DNA of 64,000 bases from contig CM055611.1 in assembly GCA_029379385.1 (NCBI GenBank), positions 15,384,062-15,448,061 on the forward strand, written 5' to 3'. Both the position numbers and the translations under genes were made by a program. This document shows positions 23,760 through 34,959 of this stretch, in pieces. The notes beneath the pieces are model-generated. The model worked only from the letters and a program-made list of their open reading frames with translations, ran no database searches and was not told where the DNA came from. The stretch is from Quillaja saponaria. Taxonomy: Eukaryota > Streptophyta > Magnoliopsida > Fabales > Quillajaceae. Positions within the stretch are counted from its first letter, which is position 1; each line of letters opens with the position of its first letter.

Positions 23760-24260
23760 TAAATTATTTTTGTTAGTGATACCTCAAAAAGAAACAAAAA
23801 AGTTATAATACCAAACTTTACAAGACAAGTAAGTCATAATTTTAATATTTTCTTTCAAATAAGTATCAATAATAAAATAAAATACTTTCTTATCGCTTTC
23901 CCATTTGTACTTTTTATTAAAACGTTTTAGGTTCAAAATATTAATTAAAAAGTAAAACAAAAAACAAAAAAAATCATATATTATACATTTAAAATACTCA
24001 TAAATATATGTTATAATTAGATATTTTCATACTCTCATTTCACAATAATTTTTTCTCTTAAAGAAAAAAAATGTTTTCAAGACTACACATATATATATAT
24101 ATATCACTTTTTTTTTTCTTTCTAAAATACTTGAATTTATCTCTTCAATTCATACAAGTTTTAATTTTACGGTTCATTATGTAAAATAAAGAAACAATTC
24201 AAGACTATTTTATTTAATATTCAAATTTAATAGTATATGTGTAATTTTGTTTGTAAATTC
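23760..24260. repeat. Low-copy duplicated segment (partner 30.12-30.61 kb)
   Basis: Shares 'aactttacaagacaa', 'aatattttctttc', 'tttttatta...ttaggtt' and later blocks, in the same order, with 30120-30610. It includes a (TA)n tract at about 24090-24106. No gene is seen from here to the MULE at 24991. Confidence 0.65.
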
Positions 24261-24990
24261 TATTGAAAATAAAATTAAGCTGAGTTAAAAATGTATTTCT
24301 ATTAACACTAAGAAACAAAAATAAGTGGAAATATAGGAAAAAAATATTTATGACTCATTTGCAAAGGAAAAAGAAAAATATTATATTTTAGCACTTGAAG
24401 ATAAAATTAGAGTTTTTGAATATTTTTCTCTAAATTAATCTTGAGCACCTTTAGTTTTTCATCAATCAAAGGGAGGGGAATGTCATATTCTCCAAAATTT
24501 GAAGTTTAGTGTCATTTCAGTAAACTTCAAAAGTGGAAAGTGTAATTTAATCTTAATTTTTTATACCACCATAAAATAAATTATTATCATATTGTTGAAC
24601 TCCAATTGCAAAATTACAGTTTCTCAAAAGATAATCAACCATCAAGTTTAATTATTTAAACAATAAATTTCTATAAGAAATAACAAATTATGAAAAGCTC
24701 ACAAATATTAATTATTGAAAATAATTTATGTATTAGAACGAACAATACTAAATTACTATTTTGATATCTGAAAAATGTTAAAATTATCAAATTTATTTCT
24801 TAATGATCAATTTTGTTAATCAAATTTTATAAGATTTTAAAATTATTTATTTTGCTTTCAATGTTTAATTTCTCAAATAAGATTTCAAGATTAGAAATTT
24901 CGTATGCAATTTTATCAATCAAATTCATGAATGATTCAAGATTATCAATTTTATTTTTCCATCTATTTTGATTAATTAGAATAATGAAAA

Positions 24991-26225
24991 GGTGAGTTAT
25001 GCAGTACCCCATTGGTTTTGCTGGGTACTATATACTCAACATAAAGTGACAAGTGCGTGATAAGGGTGATGACAACTCATTAAACTCACCAGATGAGTTG
25101 TTTTTCACCAGCTTGATAAACCTACCAAAACACTTTCATATTTATGTTTTTTCCCCAAGGAAGTTATCTATCAACTATTATACCCCTAAAAATACTTCCT
25201 CAACCTCAGTTGAAGCGCAGCTCGGACTCAGCAGTTGTTATGAATTGAAAAAAAAAATTAGTTAATAATAAATGATGAATAATTTAATTGAAGCTTGACA
25301 GTTGTTATGAATTGAAAAAAAATATTAATTATTTAATTTCTCCAACCCTTCATCAAACCCAGGTGGAACCAATGAACACAAATTGTATTCAATTCTCAAA
25401 TTCAAAAACAAAATCATTTACACAGCTCCAAATTCTCTAAAGATCACTGGAACAGAAACCCATTACCATAAAAAAATAATAATAATAAAAATTGGAGAGG
25501 GTTATGAGATCTGCAAAGGAAGGGATCTAGTTCTTTTTTGAAAAATTAGAGGTGATGGAGGCAGCTTACTAATCTAATCTATGGAGATGGAGGAAACTTA
25601 AACTATGGAGGAGTTGTGGTGGTGATGAAGGGCCGCCTAATTCAGCTTTGGTCAGCGAAACACCTCTCATCTCTCTGCCTCCCCAAAATAAAAGAAAGAA
25701 GAATTTCCTCAAAAGTGTTTACCTAAAAAATCAATCAGCGACAGAAGTGTGTAATTTGGCTCTCTCTAGCTATGTTCTTGGTTCAAAGCTTTAGCTTCCA
25801 ATTTTATACTAGTTTTTCAGGAGTATATGAAGATCTGAAATTGGTGCTACTAGGTTGTGGGAGAAACAATGTTGGAGAAGATGGTTAAATCGATAATTAT
25901 AAATTTATTTAATAGTAAAATAAACATTAATTTAAGATTAAACTTAAGCTTATAGTCTAAAGATGGAGATCGTGAATAAGAGAAACTCTACTCTGCAAAA
26001 TGTCTAGATTGAGTTGGAGAGAGAAAATTGGACTGAAATGAAATTGTAAAATTAAAAATGTGATGTAAAACAATTATTTTATTTAACAATTATTAAATAA
26101 CCTGCTAAAAATAATAAATAGTTGTAATTAAAACAACGAAAATAAATGATAAATGATGATAGTAGAAGCCACTTTTGTTGGGCATTTAGTACCCACAAAT
26201 CAAATTGTATAACAAGTAATTCACC
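24991..26225. mobile_element. Non-autonomous Mutator-like element (MULE) with 9-bp target duplication
   Basis: Perfect 9-bp duplications TAATGAAAA lie at 24982-24990 and 26226-26234. The terminal inverted repeats, about 60 bp and 70-75% alike by eye, start GGTGAGTTATGCAGTACCCC on the left and, reverse complemented, GGTGAATTACTTGTTATAC on the right, both going on to 'GGGTACTA'. A 9-bp duplication with long TIRs is diagnostic of Mutator. The 1235-bp interior has no transposase. The central part (25340-25900) is less A+T-rich and looks like 5'-leader or exon sequence ('gagatggaggaaac', 'ggtggtgatgaagggccgcc'), so host-fragment capture (Pack-MULE) is possible. The word 'cagttgttatgaattgaaaa' is repeated at 25231 and 25300. 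Confidence 0.8.
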
Positions 26226-26439
26226 TAATGAAAATTATCATTTAACACGTTCAAAGAAATTAAAATAATTTAGACTTCTTTAAGGCATTCAAAATTGTAA
26301 TTTACTCAGAAGGACTTAAATCTTGCGTCCTCATACAGTTGTAAAAAAAAAGGACAAATTTATTTTTGAGACATGTAAAAAGGTTTGGTGGGTCCCACAC
26401 GAATAGTTGGTTTCAAAATGAGTAGAAGAAACCCCAAAA

Positions 26440-27360
26440 CAGTCAAGAGGAGCGGAGAACATGAAAATTACATGATGTACGAAAGTCAAAAACACGTGGC
26501 AACTCCTAATAATAAGAATTAAATTGCTTTGTCTCTTGTGATTTTTAGTGACTTGATATTACTTGAGATTTGTTAGTAATGGTGCCAATATAAATTATAG
26601 TTTTATTCGTTTTTTGTTTATTATTTTCTAAATTTAATTTTTTATATTTGTTAAGATTTATTATTAATATCATTAATCACTTATGTATTATTTTTATTGT
26701 AATGTATTAATTTGAAATATATGATTAAGATAATTTGATATTGAAATATTAGTTAATGTGCCTGTCTATCTTGTTATGTGTCACCGTATCAGCATATTAT
26801 TATCGTAATAATTATATTATATATATTATAAAATTCATATTTATAGAAAATATTTTGTTACATAAATTTTTAATTGTAATTTTGAATCTATGCATGTCTT
26901 GTTTATTTAAGCAAAAAATTTTGAAATTAGGTATCAATACTAATTGATGATTGATTTAAACATAGATTTGCTCTAACTTTTTCACATTTGATTACTAGCG
27001 AAAAATTATTCAAAAGATTAGTTAAGAAATTAGTCTTTTTTTTGTTATTTTTTTTATTGAATAGAGACACAAAATTAATTGTATTCATGTACATGTACAC
27101 AAAGAGTGTGAGAGTAATTTATTTATTTTTATTTTTATTTTTAAGGAATGAGTATTTTAACAAATATCAAACAAAACTGCGAAGATGAAAAAATAATAGG
27201 AACTAGAATGAAAAAGTAAAAAATATAAAATAAAAAATAATATTTTATATAATTAACTTATGAGATATGTGAGAGAATTAGTATTGCTTACCGTACAATT
27301 TGAATAGGAAAGAAAATTGTGTGTATGAGACAAATTAAGTAACCTATATAAAAGTGAAAA
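26440..27360. repeat. Low-copy duplicated segment upstream of DUF247
   Basis: Its first part (26466-26590) matches 6080-6245 and carries the empty site for the hAT-like element. The rest (26640-27360) matches 52740-53400 in order, for example 'ttaatg..cctgtctatcttgttatgtgtca', 'ttgttacataaattt', 'tatttaagcaaaa', 'gatttaaacatagattt', 'atcaaacaaaactgc'. Non-coding. Confidence 0.75.
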
Positions 27361-27710
27361 GAAAATTATTTGTATGAGAACTAATACTGCATTTGTTGTG
27401 ATTACGTGGATAAATTGATCCGCTCGAACTTAAAAGAATAATAATAAAAGGTATGAATTTTTTATACTAATTTTAGTTGATAAAAATAAAAATAGGTGTT
27501 GATGTATCTAAACATAATAAATATGAGTTGAATAAGGGTAAATTGGTTAACTTTCTAGCTCTGCGTGTGTTATGCTAATTCGTGAACAATAGATGGAAAA
27601 TTAAACTGTAAATTGAGTATTAAAAAGTATAAATAATTATTGTTTAAACTTTTAGTAATTTTTATGTAGAAATAGATTAAAATAAGTGCGTGTATGTCGT
27701 GACCGATATC

Positions 27711-27720
27711 CTATATAAAT
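27711..27720 (+). promoter_or_regulatory. Putative TATA box of the DUF247 locus
   Basis: CTATATAAAT lies about 350 bp upstream of the DUF247 start codon at 28059. Transcription would begin near 27745. A 5'-UTR intron is plausible, since 'catgtttatag' (28030-28040) just before the ATG makes a good 3' splice site. This is inference from position and motif only. Confidence 0.4.
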
Positions 27721-28058
27721 ATGGGAGCTGGCAAGTGGTAGCCACTCAAAGTACATTTTTCATACATAATTGAATCTGATCAGTTTGTGTTCTGCATAAT
27801 AGAAGGTGATCGGTTTTGAAGGTCAAAGTTATTCAATTACTCATTTATCTGATTCTCTATTTTTTTTCTTGATGCATATATAATTGAATATGATAATTTA
27901 CTTTTCGTTTTTATACATATGCCATGACTTCTTGTTTTTCAAGAGCAGCTTATAAGACTCCCTTCTGCTGCTCTCTACATACTCTTTTTAATTTATTGAA
28001 AAAGGGTTCTAAGAATTTTTGTTCCTCACCATGTTTATAGGTTTGTAGATCTTGTCCC

Positions 28059-29578
28059 ATGGCGAAAATGGTGGATGCTAGTGATCATAGTGATACTTTT
28101 CAGTTGAACATGAAGAACACATAATCGACATTCCTGAGATGATTCACAAGGATCTCTGCATTTACAGGGTTCCTCCCAAGCTTCGTCAAGTGAACGTGGA
28201 AGCCTACACTCCACAACTTATCTCAATTGGTCCTTTTCACCATGGAAAACCTCGATTCGAGGCCATGGAAACACAAAAAGAGAGATACTACCATGAATTT
28301 CAGAAACGATTTAATTCTGAGCGTTCTAATCTTGATGTATTCAAGAATCACATTAAGGACAATTTAGAGGATATCCGGAAGTGTTATGCAGCTAAATCCA
28401 TTCTGAACGACAAAAAATTGCTAAAATGATTGAATTCGATGCTGTGTTCATTATGGAGTTCTTCTTAAGCTTAAAAGATAGAGTTTGCTACAAAGCTGAT
28501 GATTATGTGATGTCAAAACCATGGCTGATAGAAGGCATATGTTTGGACTTGATATTACTTGAGAATCAGCTTCCAATTCAAGTCTTGAATGAGTTATATG
28601 AAATTGTTCCAAAAGACAAGGAAAATCATGGTGAAGTGGTTTGCAGTAAATGTTCCAAAAAAGAAGAAGAAGGAAGTGAATGTTGTACCTTCCTTGATCT
28701 TGTCTGTCAGTGTGGGTTTTTTCAACCTCCCAATATGAAAATCTCAGAAACCAAATGGTGTATTGTTTGTAAGTGCTTTACAGGGCCACAAAAAATCCTG
28801 AAGGTGGAAATGAATGCCTACACAACTATATGAAAATTTCAAAAATCAAACAGTGTCTTGTTTGTAAGTGCTTTTGCAGTGAAGATGAAAGTGCATACAA
28901 ACACAAAAGCATCGGGCATCACACTTAACAGACTTGCTAAGATGTTTGTACATTCCATTTGATTTAACTAATGATAGCCATTTTGATTATGGTATTTTGT
29001 ATAGTGCAACGAAATTGCATGACTAAGGGGTAAGTTTCAAAGCTGTTCGAGAAAAGTGCTTGCTTGGTGTAAGCTTCAAGAACCATTTCTACATATTCTG
29101 GCTCTTTAGTTTGTTAACACGCGACAAGATTGCAAAAGCTCGTCTTGAACTTCCACAATTGATTATAGATGATATAACAGAATGTAAGCTTCAAAACCTC
29201 ATTGCATTGGAGCAGTGTCACTATCCAGAGCATCCATTCATCTGCAATTATGTGTCGCTGATTGATGGACTAATTGAAACTAAAGAAGAAGTGGATCTTC
29301 TTTTGGGAGAGAAAGTAATTGTTAATGGTCTGGGTAGCAATCGTGCAGTGACAGAATTAGTTAACAGTCTTTGCAGAGAAATTTTTATAAGTTCAAGTTG
29401 CTACAAAAAAAAAAAAATCAAAAAGCTCAATAAGCACTACGAGAATCGTTTCAATCTTATCATGGGAACCTTAAGAAGCGTATACTTGAAAGATCTATGG
29501 AGAGCTAGTTCAACTATAGTTGAACTTGCTGTTCTGGCATTCACCTTCATTAATTTTTTTCGAGCTACCCTTAAATAA
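28059..29578 (+). pseudogene. DUF247 (UPF0481) family gene, broken
   Basis: Start ATG at 28059 ('MAKMVDASDHSDTF'), a frameshift near 28100, then 'CIYRVPPKLRQVNVEAYTPQ', 'SIGPFHHGKPRFEAMETQK'; a one-base loss at about 28420; 'MIEFDAVFIMEFFL', 'PWLIEGICLDLILLENQLPI'; and, after 29060, 'ARLELPQLIIDDITECKLQN', 'LIALEQCHYPE', 'ELVNSLCREI' and a C-terminal hydrophobic anchor ('STIVELAVLAFTFINFF'). This is the full DUF247 order. Members are plant-specific membrane-anchored proteins of mostly unknown role; some are self-incompatibility determinants in grasses. Between 28640 and 28880 lies a cysteine-rich insert with a 96-bp tandem duplication. Stops and frameshifts at 28831-29060 make it non-functional. 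A polyadenylation-like AATAAA lies at about 29755. Confidence 0.85.
28735..28925 (+). repeat. 96-bp tandem duplication inside the DUF247 cysteine-rich insert
   Basis: 'atgaaaatctcagaaacca' at 28735 and 'atgaaaatttcaaaaatca' at 28831 begin two copies; both continue to 'tgtttgtaagtgcttt'. Each encodes a C-x2-C-x-C motif ('CIVCKC', 'CLVCKC'). The second copy lies after the frame break. Confidence 0.75.
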
Positions 29579-29589
29579 GTCAGCAGCTT

Positions 29590-31340
29590 GCATGTCTTAA
29601 TTACTTTAAAGTCGGTACTTGCAGTGTACGTACGTTTGTGTATTGGATTGTATTATATTAATATGGGTGTGTTGTTTAGCTTAGCTTATGAACTTTTTAT
29701 GTTCATTTGGTTTGTTCTATGATAATAGATAATGTAGTAAAGTTGTTTCTCTGAAATAAATAATTAATGTTGTTACATAAATCTTGATTCTTAAGTTCTT
29801 TAATGATACTATTTGGTACCTCATGTCATGTTAAGCCGGAATGCAAATCAATTTAGTTTTAAATTTAATCCTACTAGTTGAGGTGATTACATTCAATCTC
29901 AAATTAAGGTTTTTGCATCTGGCCAGTTTTACATGTAACTTATATTGCAATTCTATAATAGTAAGGTAGCGAGTGGTTTAGATTACGTATACTTAAACTA
30001 ATTCATCAATTTTGTTTGGTCAAAGGATTCACACTAGAATTATGAAATTCATGTGAATTTTACTCCCAAAAAGTCAAAAAAGAACATATCTCATTGATCA
30101 TAAGACCAATTAATAACTTAAAGAGTTAAAAAAAAAAAAAAATTAATAAGTGCTCCCATAACTTTACAAGACAAATGATTCATATTTTAAAAATTTTCTT
30201 TCCGAAATAATTTATAACACTTTAAATTGAATTATTATTTTTATCACTTTAACCCTTATAGTTTTTATTATTTAGGTTTAAAATAGTTACTAAGTATAAA
30301 AACATTCAAAAAAGAAGGTAACTTAAATTCAAAAAATAATAAATTATGATATATTAATGAAAAAATAAAAAATTCTTAAAAGTAATAAGATGTTCTCATC
30401 CTATTCATATTTTCTCCCTTTTTTTTTAATAAAAAAATTAGTATTTTCAAGAGTAGATTTATTACTTATTTATTATTTAGAAGTGCTCAAGTATGTTTTA
30501 AATTTATATTACATTTTTAGAGTCCATATCTTTTAAGAAAATATATATACACAAGATTATTTATTTTATATTTATATTGAAGTTTATTTTCTTTTAAATT
30601 TCACTATAAGGAATTATCATATCTGCATTGTACTTAAAAAAAGAAAAGAAAAGCAAACACATGTAGTGACTATCAGCATCCTTGTATTTGCAATACAAAC
30701 TCAAATAATCCTAAAATAATTATTTTTGGTGTCATATTTCACGAATGTATTGCATCTGCATTTTTCAATTCAACATCGACGCAATTATCTAATATTAAAA
30801 TTTTTGTGAACTTGTCTATATCTGTATTTTACTTCTTTCGTCTACAAAATACGTATTTGCAGACGCATATAGTATAACAATATTTTTTATAAATATATTT
30901 GAATATGCGGCTTTCACTTGTCTATATTGCGTTTGCCCACGCATATACTTTTCCAGTTAAATTTCTAACCCATGACTTTTCTATCACTATTTCTTTCTCC
31001 ATTTCTGAAAATGGGCCATGCACCTCCCCCTCCCTACTCCCTTTTCGTCTAGACTCACCGCCGTTGTACCGTGCCACCGTTAAGGAAGACCGCATCTGAA
31101 TCTCCATAACATCAAACCAAAAACTCCAAAACCCGATCAAATTCCAAATTTAAACTTGGTGTTTGAGAAGAAAAATTGTTCACCACCACTCTGAATGGCG
31201 GATATCCTTCACGCTACAGCAAAGGAGACAACCCCCAGATCCGATGAGTTCATCTCCATCGTTTTTAGTCCAAATTCCTCTGATTTCTGTTGAACTGATG
31301 AGTTCTCTTTTCCTTTCATCTTTACTTCATGTTTTGGAAT
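29590..31340. other. DUF247 3' flank and duplicated A+T-rich DNA
   Basis: 30120-30610 is the partner of 23760-24260. From about 30990 to 31340 the sequence is G+C-richer ('cctccccctccctactcccttt'), with short frames on both strands that match nothing I know; it could be a 5' leader or a captured fragment. No bounded element is seen. Confidence 0.5.
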
Positions 31341-31344
31341 AGTT

Positions 31345-32431
31345 CAAAAATCTAAGGATGTTAGCTAATGGCTCAATGGTGGTACTATTCCACTCACCAC
31401 TCCTTTATCAACATGACACCATACCAGGCAATGTTTGGTCTGGAGCCTCCATCACACATTCCATATGTCAGAAAAGATTCTAGTAATGACATGGTGGATA
31501 GATCTCTAACAAATAAAGAGACTATGATACAATTACCCAAACAACATTTGAGGAAGGCACAAGGAAGAATGAACATTCAATCTGATTAGCATAGAACATA
31601 AAGAGAATTTGAAATAGGAGAGTGGGTTTATCTTAAATTAAGACCCTACAGACAAAGATCAGTCTCTACTGTCAATGTCCATAAGCTTTCTGCAAAGTAT
31701 TATGGACCATTCCAAATAACTAAAAGGGTTGGTAAGGTAGCATATAAGTTGCCGTTACCTCAGGATGCTAGAATACATAATGTATTCCATGTATCCTTGC
31801 TCAAGAAACAGCATGGGCATTATGAGGTATACTAGCAATTACCAAGCTTCAATGAAGAGGGCCGATTAACTCTTGAACCTCAAGCTATACTAAGTAGGAG
31901 GATGATCAGATAAGCCAATAGGCCAGTAGCTCAAGTATTGGTACAATGGTCCAATACTGGTAGAGACGAATGCACTTGGGAAGATTACAATGCATTGAAG
32001 GCAAAGTATCCTAACTGGAATCCTTGTGGACAAGGATCTTTTGAAGAAAAGGGAATTGATATGGGTGGATCTTCTTATGGGCTTCGGGTTAAGACAATAA
32101 GACCTTCAAGCCACATTCCTTACTAGCCTTATACGCAGTGTTTTATGAATCCTACACTAGCAGAATAAGTGTACACCTGTTTAACAGTTAGGAAGGTTGT
32201 TAGTCTGTTGTAAATGTCAAAAGTTAGCTAGTTGACTGTTAAAATACTGTTAGGCTGTTAGGTCCAGTGACAGATATTAAATAGATTTGCAATGTAAGAG
32301 TTGGGAAGGATTTTGTGAATGAATTGGCTTTAAGCCTTGTTCTCTTCTCTCTCTGCAATTCTTTCTTTTCTCTCTCTCTCAAACTTCTCAAGATTTGGTG
32401 TCCATTCTTGGAACTGGGTTTTGCCTTAACA
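31345..32431 (+). mobile_element. 3' end of a chromodomain Ty3/gypsy element: integrase tail plus LTR
   Basis: The coding part starts inside the integrase ('MAQWWYYSTHHSFINMTPYQ', 'AMFGLEPPSHIPYV') and continues with '[16 protein letters not shown]', '[20 protein letters not shown]', '[12 protein letters not shown]' and a chromodomain at about 31921-32019 ('VLVQWSNTGRDECTWED'). Several stops (for example after 'MNIQSD') show decay. A purine-rich tract (gaagaaaaggga, 32043-32054) precedes a probable 3' LTR of about 375 bp, 32057-32431. Everything upstream (gag, protease, RT, RNase H, most of integrase, 5' LTR) is gone. The chromodomain places it among chromoviruses. Confidence 0.8.
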
Positions 32432-32837
32432 TCCTACCCTTTTTAACATGATCAACTGCGTAAAAACAAGAAAGTCTTGTTTGGAATACTCATTCAATTG
32501 ATAATTAGTATTGCAACTTCCTGGTCAGAAGTCCAAGAACACGTGGCATTTATGTTTGCAATTAACACCACAATCATTAACAAGAGGAAAAACTTACTTA
32601 GACTCTTGGGGTAAACCAATTAAATAATGCCACGTGAATAAAAAAAATGATACCTCATTCTAATGAACATAAACTAATTTGACTCAACCTCACTAACTCA
32701 TCCACATATCGGAAAATCAGAAGGCACTTACTTTTCACATAACTGTGCATTTGACTTTGTTTTTTCTACTTCAAGTTTTTTTCAAATCCAATTTTGCTTA
32801 TTCATGAGCACAACATCAAAGAAAAGTTAGTGGATCT

Positions 32838-33356
32838 TGTTAACATCGGGAAAAATGTCCAATGACAACACACCATGCGGCATATTATGCAACGTGTACA
32901 TAACATACAAATATGAATCGTCTTAAACAAATATGTTCCTAAGTGAATATGGTGAACGTTATGACCATTCAAACCATAATCACCTGTAAATAGGAAAATA
33001 ACAACAGCCTGAAATGAATAGTCATTCTACAGCTATATATAGGGATCCAATTTGAGCAAGCAAATGCAAGAACTTTTTCTTTTTTACTTATTCTTTATAT
33101 CATTGAGTAATTTCTAACTTAAACTTTGGAAGATTTCGGGGATGACCCAGACCTCTAACTTCTATTTTTTTTTTTTTAGGAACCTTAGCTCATCTTAGCT
33201 CACAGGGCTCTCCCAACTCGCCCCACAGATATTCCTAGCTCAACCTCAAAATAGGTTCAGCTTGCTTATATTTACTCCAACTCAGTTAGGTTTGAGTTCT
33301 CCTTGAATCCTCCATCAAAACCCTAAAAAAAGATTCGTACACCTTTTGATCTAATA
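32838..33356 (+). repeat. 5' LTR of the Tat-like element
   Basis: Begins TGTTAACATCGGG and ends about TAATA, just before the primer-binding site. It shares with the 3' LTR 'gcggcatattatgc', 'ctatatatagggatccaa' (TATA region, about 33033-33050), 'atatcattgag' and 'cctagctcaacctcaaaata'. Confidence 0.85.
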
Positions 33357-33419
33357 TTGACATAGTCTATGGGAAAAGTAAAACTATTTTGTTCATTCTC
33401 TAAATTATAATACATTATG

Positions 33420-34740
33420 GCAGAACATCAAATTGAGGATAACACACCAATTGTGCTCAGAACCGCAGCCCCACCACAAATCCCACTTATGCCCATCAAC
33501 AATGATACACCTGTCACACAACAACAATTCCAAACACTAGTTACAGCAGTCTAAGCTTTATCCAACAAAACAAATGCAGCTCCTCCAAATAATCAAAAAC
33601 TACTTGGAAACAGAGAATGTCAAGAAGACAGTGATGATAATGAAACCTAAAGGACTCGAAATACTTTCCAAATTGTCCCTCCATAGCCAGGTAAGGAGGA
33701 TTGAATTCAAATTTGGTCAGAAGGGCATCCTAGACCATTATAGAAGGACCAGCTCGTTACCCCTTCACGGAAGACATAATCTTTTTCTAAGTACCAAAAA
33801 GCTTGAAGATCCCAACATCAGATCAATATAATGGGTAGTTTGACCCCGATGATTTTGTCACAGGTTTTGAGTCACTAATGTTGTTACATGGTGTTCCAGA
33901 TTAGGTGATGTGTTAAGCATTCGTAGCAGCACTCAAGGAAAAAGCCAGGTTATGGTTTTACTCACCTCCCCCAAAATTCTATACAAATTTTTGACGAACT
34001 CATTTTGGCTTTCCAAAGGCATTTTATACAAACTGAAGCAGAAGAAAGATGCAAAGAACTTGTTAGGCATCAAACAAGAAGATAACGAATTATTGACAGA
34101 ATTCATAGCTCGCTCCAATAATGGAGTCCTTGAGGTCAGAGATGCAAGCCCATAGATTATGATCATTATACTAAAAGCAAACCTGAGAAAATCCCATTTT
34201 CACTATAACATAAACAAGTCAACACCATTCACTTTAGAAGAACTCATAAAAAGGGTAGAAGAATTTATCAATGTAGAAAAAGTAGAACGAGCCAGAATGG
34301 CCACCTATAATCCAAATATATGACAAATCCCTTCACAAGAAGGACCTCGTCAACTAGAGGAAATAATGAGTACTCCAAGGAAGAAAGATCAAAAACCAGA
34401 ACATTGGCGACGTTCCCCACCTTATCGATTCCTCAGTTACCAACCTTTAAACAAACCACCTTTTGAGATACTTTTGGTTGAATAACATAAGGATTTTTTT
34501 CAAATGCCACCAAAACAAAGAGCAAATCCAAGGAGTTTAGATCAGAGCAGGCATTGTAATTTCTATAGTGGGCTTGGACATAACATAGATGAATGTTGGC
34601 AACTAAAAGATCAAATCGAAGAATTGATCTAGCAGGGATACTTATGAAATTGTGTAGCCAGAGGTAATCTGAGTGGGGAAAGTATGATATGAACAAATGC
34701 AAGGGTGAACAACCTAGAAGAGACAATTTCAGGGCAATTT
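33420..34740 (+). pseudogene. Gag remnant of the Tat-like element
   Basis: 'MAEHQIEDNTPIVLRTAAPP' at 33418 begins gag. 'FDPDDFVTGFESLMLLHGVP' (about 33840) and 'AALKEKARLWF' follow. The zinc knuckle survives as 'CNFYSGLGHNIDECWQLKDQ' (34557 on), where the second Cys/His position reads Tyr, so metal binding would be impaired. Many stops are present. It packages element RNA in intact relatives. Confidence 0.7.
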
Positions 34741-34959
34741 CTTGAGAAAGATATAGAATAACCTATAGGTATTATATATACTATCACAAGTTATTTTTTA
34801 TTTTTTATTTTTCCTTCTGGAGGACCATATTCATTTGAATAGAAATGATATTCTAAATGACCATTAATTATTAATGAGGTGAGTGAGACTAAAGATGATT
34901 GCCATAACAGGAACAATATCATTTTCATGATGACTTGTTGAGAGTAGAAGCACCATATA

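Noticed and set aside
30922..31140. Minus-strand 72-residue frame as a small gene
   Set aside because: Also open on the plus strand, no motif, no splice or start context; only base composition stands out.
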